64,000 bases of DNA from Hymenobacter puniceus. GTDB taxonomy: Bacteria; Bacteroidota; Bacteroidia; Cytophagales; Hymenobacteraceae. Positions 49,907 through 56,995 of this stretch are shown here, in pieces. Where the stretch lies: the NCBI RefSeq assembly GCF_014333525.1, contig NZ_JACSCX010000008.1, forward strand, positions 85,350-149,349, given 5' to 3'. Position numbers and translations under genes: made by a program. Every line of letters starts with the position of its first letter. Position 1 is the stretch's first letter. The notes beneath the pieces are model-generated. The model saw only the letters and a list, made by a program, of their open reading frames with translations. It did no database searches and was not told the origin of the DNA.

Positions 49907-52321
49907 ATGCACATCCGTACCCTGGGATTACTTTTGGGAGCTGTAGCCGCCAGCTTTTCGGCGCAGGCCCAGAAAAGCATCTACCACAAAGCCTGGACGG
50001 ACTTCAACAAAAACGGCCGGCGCGATGTGTACGAGGACCGGGCACAGCCGCTGAAAAAGCGCGTCGACGACCTGCTCAGTCAGATGACGCTGGCTGAAAA
50101 GTCCTGCCAGCTGGCCACGCTCTACGGCTATGGCCGGGTGCTGAAGGACGAGATGCCCACGCCCAACTGGAAAAACGAAATCTGGAAGGACGGAATTGCC
50201 AACATCGACGAGGAGCTCAACAGCCTGCGCGAAACGTCGAAAGCCCAGACCAGGTACTCATACCCGTTCAGCCGGCACGCTACGGCCATCAACACCATCC
50301 AGCACTGGTTTGTGGAGGAAACGCGGCTGGGCATCCCGGTCGATTTCACCAACGAGGGCATCCACGGGCTGTGCCACGACCGCGCCACGCCCCTGCCCGC
50401 GCCCATTGCCACGGGTAGCACTTGGAACCGCGCGCTGGTGCGCCGGGCCGGCGAGACGGTGGGCCGCGAAGCCAAAGCCCTGGGCTACACCAACGTGTAC
50501 GCGCCCATCCTCGACCCCGCCCGCGACCCGCGCTGGGGCCGGGTGGTGGAGTGCTACGGCGAGGACCCTTTCCTCATCGCCGAGCTAGGCAAGCAGATGG
50601 TGCTGGGCATCCAGAGCCAGGGCGTGGCCTCCACGCTCAAGCACTACGCCGTGTACAGCGTGCCCAAGGGCGGGCGAGACGGCAACGCCCGCACCGACCC
50701 GCACGTGGCCCCGCGCGAGCTGCATGACATCTTTCTTTACCCATTCCGGCGTGTGATTCAGGAAGCTCACCCGCTGGGCGTGATGAGCAGCTACAACGAC
50801 TGGGACGGCCTGCCCGTGACAGGCAGCCACTACTTCCTCAACGAGCTACTGCGCCAGCAGTACGGCTTCGACGGCTACGTGGTGTCGGACAGCCGAGCGG
50901 TGGAGTTTCTGCACGAAAAGCACCGCGTGGCCACCGACTTCCAGGACGGCACCCGGCAGGCCATGGAAGCCGGCCTGAATGTGTGGACCAACTTCTACAG
51001 CCCCGCCGAGTATATCGGCAACGTGCGCGCGCTGGTCACCAGCGGCCGTCTGGCTACGGCCACCCTCGACCAGCGGGTGCGTGAGGTGCTCAGCGTGAAG
51101 TTCCGCCTGGGCCTCTTCGACCAGCCTTACGTGGCCGACCCCCGGCAGGCTGATAAAATCGTGCACACGCCCGCCGACGACGCCTTGGCGCTGCAATTAA
51201 ACCGGGAGTCGTTAGTCCTGCTTAAAAACGAGAAGGCCCTGCTGCCGCTGAAGAAAAGCCAACTGAAAAACATCTTCGTCACCGGCCCGCTGGCGGCCGA
51301 ATCCAGCCACGCCATCAGCCGCTACGGCCCCTCAAATAACCCCGTGACCACCGTGCTCCAAGGCCTGCAGGCGGCCGCCGGCCCGGGCCTGACCGTGCAG
51401 TACGAGCAGGGCTGCGCGGCCCTGCCGCCCGGCTGGCCCGACTCCGAGCTGGTGCCCACACCCCTGACGGCGGCCGAGCAGGCGGGCATCGCCCAGGCCG
51501 TGGCCAAGGCCCGCGACGCCGACGTAATCGTGGCCGTGCTGGGCGAAACCGACAAGGCCGTGGGCGAGAGCCTCTCGCGCACTTCGTTGGAGCTGCCCGG
51601 CCGCCAGCAGCAGCTGCTTGAGGCCCTGCACGCCACGGGCAAGCCGGTGGTGCTGGTGCTCATCAACGGTCAGCCGCTCACCATCAACTGGGCCGACCGC
51701 AACGTGCCCGCCATCCTGGAAGCCTGGTTCCCGGGGCCCTCGGGCGGGCGGGCAGTGGCCGAGGCCCTGTTCGGCGACTACAACCCCGGCGGCAAGCTCA
51801 CCATGACCTTCCCCAAAACCACCGGCCAGATTGAGTTTAACTTTCCGTTCAAGCCCGGCTCACAGGCCGGCCAGCCCAGCGCTGGCGACCCCAACGGCGG
51901 CGGCCGCACCAGCGCCAACGGCCCGCTCTACCCCTTCGGGTTCGGCCTGAGCTACACCACTTTCGCCTACTCCAACCTGCAGGTGTCGCCGCGCCAGGCC
52001 GCGCCCCAGGCCCTGATTGAGGTAGCCGTGGACGTGGCCAACACCGGCCCCGTGGCAGGCGACGAAGTAGTGCAGCTCTACCTGCGCGACGTGCTCAGCA
52101 GCGTGGTCACCTACGACAGCCAGCTGCGCGGCTTCGAGCGCGTAGCCCTTAAGCCCAGCGAAAAGAAGACAGTCCGCTTCACCTTGCGCCCCGATGATCT
52201 AGCCCTGCTGGACCGCAGTATGAACCGTGTGGTCGAACCCGGCCGGTTCGAGGTGCTGATAGGTAGCTCGTCCACGGACATCCGGGCGAAGGAGTGGTTT
52301 GAAAGCGTAACCCGGCAATAA
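49907..52321 (+). CDS. GH3 glycosidase with N-terminal Ca-loop-like motif, exported
   Basis: 804 residues. A signal peptide (1-22, ending AQA) is followed by 'DFNKNGRRDVYE' (32-43), which fits a dockerin/EF-hand-like Ca loop. Next are a GH3 barrel with nucleophile Asp328 (GYVVSDSRA), the alpha/beta sandwich ('VLVLINGQPLTI', 'EAWFPGPSGG') and a fibronectin III-like domain ('GDEVVQLYLRDVLSS'). Probably a beta-xylosidase or beta-glucosidase. It is only loosely similar to the other GH3 (28188). Operator 5 lies 100 bp upstream. Confidence 0.9.
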   Translation: MHIRTLGLLLGAVAASFSAQAQKSIYHKAWTDFNKNGRRDVYEDRAQPLKKRVDDLLSQMTLAEKSCQLATLYGYGRVLKDEMPTPNWKNEIWKDGIANIDEELNSLRETSKAQTRYSYPFSRHATAINTIQHWFVEETRLGIPVDFTNEGIHGLCHDRATPLPAPIATGSTWNRALVRRAGETVGREAKALGYTNVYAPILDPARDPRWGRVVECYGEDPFLIAELGKQMVLGIQSQGVASTLKHYAVYSVPKGGRDGNARTDPHVAPRELHDIFLYPFRRVIQEAHPLGVMSSYNDWDGLPVTGSHYFLNELLRQQYGFDGYVVSDSRAVEFLHEKHRVATDFQDGTRQAMEAGLNVWTNFYSPAEYIGNVRALVTSGRLATATLDQRVREVLSVKFRLGLFDQPYVADPRQADKIVHTPADDALALQLNRESLVLLKNEKALLPLKKSQLKNIFVTGPLAAESSHAISRYGPSNNPVTTVLQGLQAAAGPGLTVQYEQGCAALPPGWPDSELVPTPLTAAEQAGIAQAVAKARDADVIVAVLGETDKAVGESLSRTSLELPGRQQQLLEALHATGKPVVLVLINGQPLTINWADRNVPAILEAWFPGPSGGRAVAEALFGDYNPGGKLTMTFPKTTGQIEFNFPFKPGSQAGQPSAGDPNGGGRTSANGPLYPFGFGLSYTTFAYSNLQVSPRQAAPQALIEVAVDVANTGPVAGDEVVQLYLRDVLSSVVTYDSQLRGFERVALKPSEKKTVRFTLRPDDLALLDRSMNRVVEPGRFEVLIGSSSTDIRAKEWFESVTRQ

Positions 52322-52328
52322 AGTTGCG

Positions 52329-52348
52329 AGAGCATCAAAAAGTATGGG
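52329..52348 (+). repeat. IS-terminus-like motif beside transposase fragment
   Basis: CGAGAGCATCAAAAAGTATG, similar to the solo copy at 20458. It lies directly after the GH3 stop and just outside the transposase remnant, as expected for the IS right end. Confidence 0.45.
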
Positions 52349-52358
52349 GCAGTGGGAT

Positions 52359-52515
52359 TAAGCGGCCATCGGTAGGGGCTCCACCGGCAGGGGCCGGAAG
52401 CCGGGGTATTGCTGCCGAAAATAATCTTCCTAGTCCTCGTTGAGCACCTTCGTGCGGGCCTGCACGAGCAGGTGCGCCCCTTTCTTGGTCCACTGCATCT
52501 GCTGCCGCTTCACCA
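52359..52515 (-). pseudogene. Transposase C-terminal remnant
   Basis: About 51 codons on the minus strand: 'VKRQQMQWTKKGAHLLVQAR', 'TKVLNED', an in-frame TAG at 52430-52432, then 'EDYFRQQYPGFRPLPVEPL'. This resembles the extreme C-terminus of ISKra4-type (DDE) transposases, where a Trp would stand at the TAG. The rest of the element is absent. Confidence 0.55.
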
Positions 52516-52628
52516 TTGGAGAATATCACAAAGTGTCGGGCAACTAGGCTGAACGAATTCCGACATGGCTTGCCCCGTTAGTGGCCGTTGGTTCGGTGAC
52601 TGCGACTGCACCACACTTTTTAATGCTT
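52516..52628. repeat. Small element bounded by IS-end-like inverted motifs
   Basis: GGAGAATATCACAAAGTGTC at the left (about 52514) and the complement of GGAAAGCATTAAAAAGTGTG at the right (to about 52632) agree at about 14 of 20 positions and face each other. The stretch between is about 110 bp, so this could be a MITE-like remnant of the same IS family. Confidence 0.35.
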
Positions 52629-52846
52629 TCCAAGGTCGCGGAATTGCTCGAATTGACGAGTTGGCGGGCAACCTCGGCAAACTAGCGTCTTCAGAGATGC
52701 TTCAGGTTGCCAACGCTTGGCTGAGTGACTTCACCGAAGGATTGAAGACCGCAAGTATGGCCGAGGCTGCCATCGAGGCCGAAGCAGAGTCCTACAAGAG
52801 TGAGTTGGTCAGTTATATGAGGGGGCTGATAAGGGAAAGGCTGTAG
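52565..52846 (+). CDS. Hypothetical small protein (doubtful start)
   Basis: A 93-residue frame; the last ~65 residues ('IARIDELAGNLGKLASSEML', 'SMAEAAIEAEAESYKSEL') look like a real helical protein, while the first ~25 lie in the IS-end-like element and are probably not native. It may be the tail of a gene cut by that element. No family recognised. Confidence 0.35.
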   Translation: MACPVSGRWFGDCDCTTLFNAFQGRGIARIDELAGNLGKLASSEMLQVANAWLSDFTEGLKTASMAEAAIEAEAESYKSELVSYMRGLIRERL

Positions 52847-52968
52847 TTTCCCACTGCCCCAAGCGTAGACTTAACAACGGCGTTCTAAATCGGAAAAATA
52901 CTATAGCCAGACGCTGGGGCCGTGGGGCAAAAATCGGAAATGAAAGCGCTGAGAAAGCCTGCGAACAG

Positions 52969-53259
52969 TTAGTTGGAAGCATTACTTGGTTTATCAGCTT
53001 CGGCCCGCACCACGGCAAACAGCTCTTCCTCTGAGACCTGGAGCACTTGCGCCAGTTGCTGCAATTCGCCCACAGTGCAGGTAATGGGGCTGCGCTTGCG
53101 CGTGTCGTAGGTGCGGGCTGACACGCCCCAGGCATCCACGATGCGCTTCCGGGTGCCGGCGACTTCCAGCAGTTCAGACAAAGTATTTACCCGGTGTACG
53201 CGCGGGGGGCTGGTCAGGGGTTCGGTGAAGGAAACGGTGGGGGCGGGCAGTTTAGGCAT
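52969..53259 (-). CDS. Small HTH (XRE/Cro-like) protein
   Basis: 96 residues. A helical DNA-binding region: 'LSELLEVAGTRKRIVDAWGV' and 'CTVGELQQLAQVLQVSEEEL'. The 'SARTYDTRKRSP' loop could be a recognition turn. It is likely a regulator of the element. The ATG at 53259 (MPKLPAPTVS) is preferred to 53283. Confidence 0.6.
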   Translation of the reverse strand: MPKLPAPTVSFTEPLTSPPRVHRVNTLSELLEVAGTRKRIVDAWGVSARTYDTRKRSPITCTVGELQQLAQVLQVSEEELFAVVRAEADKPSNASN

Positions 53260-53344
53260 CGCGGAAAGGCTAAAAAGGCACACAATAAAGTGCGTAAGGT
53301 AGCTCTTCTACGGAGTAGCCAGCCCGGCAGACAATCTGGTTTTT

Positions 53345-53587
53345 TCAGCAGCCCTCTGCGTCCAGCATCCGTTCTTCCCAGCGCCCGCACTCGTCCACGG
53401 CCAGCGCCAGCCAGTGCTACAGCCGGGCGGGCTCGGTGCACTGGCAAATAAGCGGCTCGGCCGCCTGCCGCCGGGCGGGCGGGATAGCCGGATGCTGCAG
53501 AATGCAGCGCAGCTCCGCGCGCAGCGCAACCAGCTCAGCACCGGCACCGGCTGCGCGGTTTCCGGGCAAATCAGTTGAAACAGGCAT
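53345..53587 (-). pseudogene. Small gene with in-frame amber codon
   Basis: An ATG at 53587 opens an 80-codon frame. Residues 1-56 run to 'CQCTEPARL', then TAG at 53417-53419, then 'HWLALAVDECGRWEERMLDA' to a TGA at 53345. The part after the TAG keeps the same helical character, so the full protein was about 80 residues. A Trp (TGG) at the TAG would fit. Function unknown. Confidence 0.4.
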
Positions 53588-53672
53588 CAGCTTTCGGTGT
53601 GGGGCGGTGGGGAAGGAAACTAACCGGGCAGCCAGGCCGCCGCCCCGGTAGCGGAGCGGCGACTAAGGCCGG

Positions 53673-54275
53673 CTAGCGCATCATCCTCGATTTCATCAGC
53701 AGCACCGGGCCGGCGACTACATCGACGGGCGAGTAGTGCTCCAGCGGGTAGGTTTCGTACCAGGCCGCGGTGGCCAGCGGGTTGATGGGGCGCCGGCGGT
53801 CCTTGCCCTCGTCGTCAAACACCAGAATGCACCCTTCGTAAGGGCCGTGCTGGGGGCAGTGCACGTCGATGTAGTTGGCTGTCAGGGCGGCGCACAGCTG
53901 GGCCAGCCCAAAGGTTTTGCGGCCGTGCTCCGGGCGCACCTCGCGCAGGCTGCCGTCTACGCCCAGCAGCGTGGCCGCGCCCTCCATGGGCAGCATGCCA
54001 GCGTGCTGGCTCTGGAAAAAAGCCCCAAGCGCCTGCCGCGTGGCGTACTCGTCGCCGCCGACTATCTGAAACGGCCCCCGGTCGTAGGTCGTCGTGGGAA
54101 AAAGTTGGCCGGTGGTGCCGCATAACGCCACAATCAGGGAGGGCTGACCGGCTGCGGTGCGCAGAAACAGGCGGGGCGGAAGGGGAAAGTTGGCTTCTAC
54201 AGGCTTGACCAGCTCTGTGCCGTGCAGGCTAAAAAGCAGGGATTTAGCGGGGGTTGAACGCGGGCTGTTTTCCAT
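53673..54275 (-). CDS. Hypothetical protein of the mobile element
   Basis: 200 residues beginning MENSPRSTPAKSLLFSLHGT. The middle 'TTYDRGPFQIVGGDEYATRQ' and 'AGMLPMEGAATLLGVDGSLR' suggest a compact alpha/beta fold. I do not recognise it. Start 54275 is supported by the shared 20-bp box lying exactly 86 bp upstream, as for the ArdC-like gene. Confidence 0.6.
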   Translation of the reverse strand: MENSPRSTPAKSLLFSLHGTELVKPVEANFPLPPRLFLRTAAGQPSLIVALCGTTGQLFPTTTYDRGPFQIVGGDEYATRQALGAFFQSQHAGMLPMEGAATLLGVDGSLREVRPEHGRKTFGLAQLCAALTANYIDVHCPQHGPYEGCILVFDDEGKDRRRPINPLATAAWYETYPLEHYSPVDVVAGPVLLMKSRMMR

Positions 54276-54360
54276 GATACAGAACTGAATTTTTGGCTTT
54301 TGCTTCTGTATTAAAAACGAAATAGCAGGGCCTGAAGTTCTCTTTTTGATTCTTATTTTA

Positions 54361-54380
54361 TATCTTTTTGCTCTTTTTAT
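54361..54380 (-). promoter_or_regulatory. Shared 20-bp upstream box, copy 1
   Basis: TATCTTTTTGCTCTTTTTAT (as read on +), identical to 56735-56754 and at the same distance (86 bp) from the start of the gene it precedes. Neighbouring bases on both sides are also similar (T/A-rich, then a CCCCnnTGCCC block). Probably a promoter or leader element in a co-regulated pair. Confidence 0.65.
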
Positions 54381-54486
54381 AAAACTTTCTTCGCCCCATT
54401 GCCCACCGCTGCATCGGCGAGAAAAGAGCACCCCAGCAGTTCAATGCCCTATGCTGAGATTGAGCGTCTTTCCCCTGTAGCTTCAA

Positions 54487-54882
54487 CTACTGCCGGAAAG
54501 ACGTGGAGCAACCAGGAACGGGCAGGCGCTGCCGTGGGCTACGGCTCGTACTCGGCCGCACGTCCAGCAGCGGCTCAAACCAATCCCGGTAAGCGGTGGT
54601 CAGCCGGTCGGCCACGATGGCCAGGCGCGCAGTATCACCGGCCCGCTTTATCCAGATGTGGGTGCTGCCGCAGCCCACCTCGTAGCCGGTACTCAGGAGC
54701 TTCTTCACCGCCCCCGCCAGCCCGCGCAAATCGGTGGTGTGCGTGTGCGCCAGCACGTACTTGCGCAGGGCCTGCAGGCGGCGGCGCTCCGTCGCATCGA
54801 TGGGCTTCAGCTCGATGGCTAGGTAGGCCTGCTGCGGCGAAAAGGGGTCAGTTAGCGGAGTGGATTTCAGGTGCTGGCTCAT
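54487..54882 (-). CDS. Hypothetical protein
   Basis: 131 residues beginning MSQHLKSTPLTDPFSPQQ. It has a basic helical core ('ATERRRLQALRKYVLAHTHT', 'GLAGAVKKLLSTGYEVGCGS') and 'THIWIKRAGDTARLAIVADR'. Family unknown. It is one of several small minus-strand genes of the mobile element; its 3' end approaches the promoter region of the gene at 54275. Confidence 0.55.
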   Translation of the reverse strand: MSQHLKSTPLTDPFSPQQAYLAIELKPIDATERRRLQALRKYVLAHTHTTDLRGLAGAVKKLLSTGYEVGCGSTHIWIKRAGDTARLAIVADRLTTAYRDWFEPLLDVRPSTSRSPRQRLPVPGCSTSFRQ

Positions 54883-54927
54883 GGGAGTAGGTAAGGGTGG
54901 AAGGCATGTGGGAGAAAACGAAGCGGC

Positions 54928-55257
54928 TTAGCACGCTGTCAGGTAGCGGATATCCCGAAAACAGGCTAGCAGGCGGGCCGTGGCAAAGGCGGCGGCAAAC
55001 CGGCCGCGGTGGTAATCGGCGTGCAGCTGGCCCATGTGGGTGAACTTGTAGGCCAGGCCGGTAGCGCCCACGAACTGTAGGAACTGGTCGGCCTCCTCGG
55101 CACTGAAGCCGTTTAGGTCGCGGCCGTCGCTGAGCAGCACCTGCACGCCGGGCCGCTGGCCCGGGCCCCGCTCGTAGACCTCGTAAACAAGGCCCACCGC
55201 CCGCTCGCGGGGGTAGAGCACGGCGTCGCCAACGGTTAAATCCTGGGGTGTGGTCAT
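54928..55257 (-). CDS. Hypothetical protein
   Basis: 109 residues. The first half ('LTVGDAVLYPRERAVGLVYE', 'GVQVLLSDGRDLNGFSAEEA') looks like a small beta-barrel domain, the second half is helical. Not recognised. It follows the gene at 55279 by 21 bp and precedes 54487-54882 by 45 bp; likely one operon. Confidence 0.6.
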   Translation of the reverse strand: MTTPQDLTVGDAVLYPRERAVGLVYEVYERGPGQRPGVQVLLSDGRDLNGFSAEEADQFLQFVGATGLAYKFTHMGQLHADYHRGRFAAAFATARLLACFRDIRYLTAC

Positions 55258-55278
55258 CGTAGTGGCTTACAGTAAGGG

Positions 55279-55569
55279 CTAAAGCAGGAGCAGCTTGAAT
55301 TGTCCACCCTGCTGCTCACGCGTGGCGCGAATGGCCTCTCGGGCAATGGGACGCAGGGCCTTCACTAAAGCTTCCAGCACTTGAAAATCCTCCGCCGTAG
55401 CCACGCCCAACGGCAGGCGCTCGGCTACTTCCAGCGTCAGGCCTTCGAGGCTGAGGCCGTAGCCGCGCTGCTGCATGTCGGCTTCCACGTCGGTCAGCGC
55501 GGCGGCCACTCGCGCGCGGTACTGGTTCCAGTCGGGGTCCCCGAAAACCGGGGCTTCGCTTGCGTTCAT
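55279..55569 (-). CDS. Hypothetical helical protein
   Basis: 96 residues beginning MNASEAPVFGDPDWNQYRAR, with 'AALTDVEADMQQRGYGLSLE' and 'ATAEDFQVLEALVKALRPIA'. Largely helical. Not recognised. It lies just after the broken ArdC-like gene on the same strand. Confidence 0.55.
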   Translation of the reverse strand: MNASEAPVFGDPDWNQYRARVAAALTDVEADMQQRGYGLSLEGLTLEVAERLPLGVATAEDFQVLEALVKALRPIAREAIRATREQQGGQFKLLLL

Positions 55570-55642
55570 GGGGCGGTGGGGGAGGAAGAGGGTGAACCAA
55601 AGACCCGGCGGACCGGCGAAAGCGGCGGCCCGCGGCCCGGAC

Positions 55643-56649
55643 TCAGGCGGCGGCCAGCCAGCTGAGCTCCGCTTCCCGGTACTGTCGGCTGACTTCGTCT
55701 TCGTCGTGGGCGAATTTCAGCACGCGGGTAGTAGCGGGGGCGGGTACGGCGTCGCCTTCCTCCGGCAGGCCCAGAATCAGCTTAGCGGCGCGCTGGGCCT
55801 TCCTGGCAGCCTGCAGCACCAGCTTTTTATCGTTTTTGAGGCGCTCCAGCTACGTCTGGATGTAGGCCACGGCATTGGTTTCGGTCTGCGCCGTATCGAG
55901 GCCGGCGGCCGCGCACAGAAACGACGCGCCCATCTCCGCCGTCAGCTCTTCGCGGGCGTAGCTGGCCGAAAGCTTGCCCTCGCCGGCGGTCAGGTCCGGG
56001 CGGTCCAGCCGGAAGCGTGGCCAGTGCTGTGCGTCAGCTCGTGAAACAGGGTGGCGTAGTAGCCTTCGCCCGTGGTGAAAGTGTCCCGCACGGGCATGTT
56101 GACCAAGTCCAACGCCGGGGAGTAGTAGGCCCGCTGGTGCCGGTGCTCGATGGCGGGGCACCCCTCCCAGCCAGCCACGACGGCTTCGGCTGCCTCGATG
56201 GGCGTGTGGGCGTGCCGCTCCACTTCGGGCAGATTAAACTCAATGCCTTCGATGTCCTCCACCGAAAACACGGTGTAGTATTTTAGGAAGGGCAGTTTCT
56301 CTTCCTTGCCGGTCTGCTCGTTCTCGCGCACCGAGACGTTGTAATACACCACCGGGTGGCCCTTGGCCCCTTTGCGCACGTTGCCGCCCAAAGCCAGCGC
56401 CTGCTTGAAAGTCAAAAAGAAGGGCAGCGCCCCGCTAAAGTGCAGCAGGAAGGCATTGATGCCCGAGTAAGCCGCACCAGTGGCATAGTTTCGGGGTAAG
56501 CCATACACCGCGTTCCACGGCTTATGCCACGGAATTACGCCGCCTTCCAGCGCCGCCACAATCCGGTCGGTCACAATCTGGTACACATCGGGGCGGGGAA
56601 TAGCGGCCTTGGCAGCTTTACGGGGGGTGGGCTTGCGAGTCGTTTTCAC
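55643..56649 (-). pseudogene. ArdC-like antirestriction protein, broken by frameshift and amber
   Basis: From a GTG at 56649: an N-terminal ssDNA-binding ArdC domain ('DVYQIVTDRIVAALEGGVIP', 'WNAVYGLPRNYATG') and a zincin-like domain with HELTH. After 'HELTHSTGHAS' the expected 'RLDRPDL' is in the next frame, a 1-base loss in a C run (~56016). Further on, 'AYIQT' meets TAG at 55850-55852, where ArdC proteins have Trp ('AYIQxW'), then continues 'LERLKNDKKLVLQAARKAQR' to a TGA at 55643. Intact ArdC protects incoming conjugative DNA from restriction. Sequencing error could explain either lesion. Confidence 0.75.
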
Positions 56650-56734
56650 ACTAAAGCGCTGTTTTGGTGAGCGTTTGCTATACCTATTAAACGAAAACGG
56701 CAGCCCCCAAGTTTACTTTTTGCTTTATTTTTTG

Positions 56735-56754
56735 TATCTTTTTGCTCTTTTTAT
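56735..56754 (-). promoter_or_regulatory. Shared 20-bp upstream box, copy 2
   Basis: Identical to 54361-54380 and 86 bp ahead of the GTG start at 56649. Supports the GTG as the true start. Confidence 0.65.
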
Positions 56755-56808
56755 TCAACCTTCTTTCCCCCACTGCCCCTATCGAATTGGGGTTAAAACA
56801 GGCACACC

Positions 56809-56844
56809 TTTCAACTGGTCAGCTTTTGGGCTGACCAGTTGAAA
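56809..56844. repeat. Perfect 15-bp inverted repeat (hairpin)
   Basis: TTTCAACTGGTCAGC and its exact complement around TTTTGG. It lies in the 346-bp gap 56650-56995, between the primase-like gene's stop and the ArdC-like gene's promoter. It may terminate the primase-gene transcript (A/T-rich arm ends, but no long U-tract). The rest of the gap holds box copy 2. Confidence 0.6.
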
Positions 56845-56995
56845 AACCACTTTTTATAAGCGAGGGCTGCCCCAATGCGGGCCTGCTTTTGGGCAGGCTG
56901 GCGTTGGGGCATAGTGGACGGGCGCGGCATTGCCGGGTCGGGTGAGGCCGGACCAACCCATCCAACCCCAACAGGCACCTCGGCACCCGGCCACC

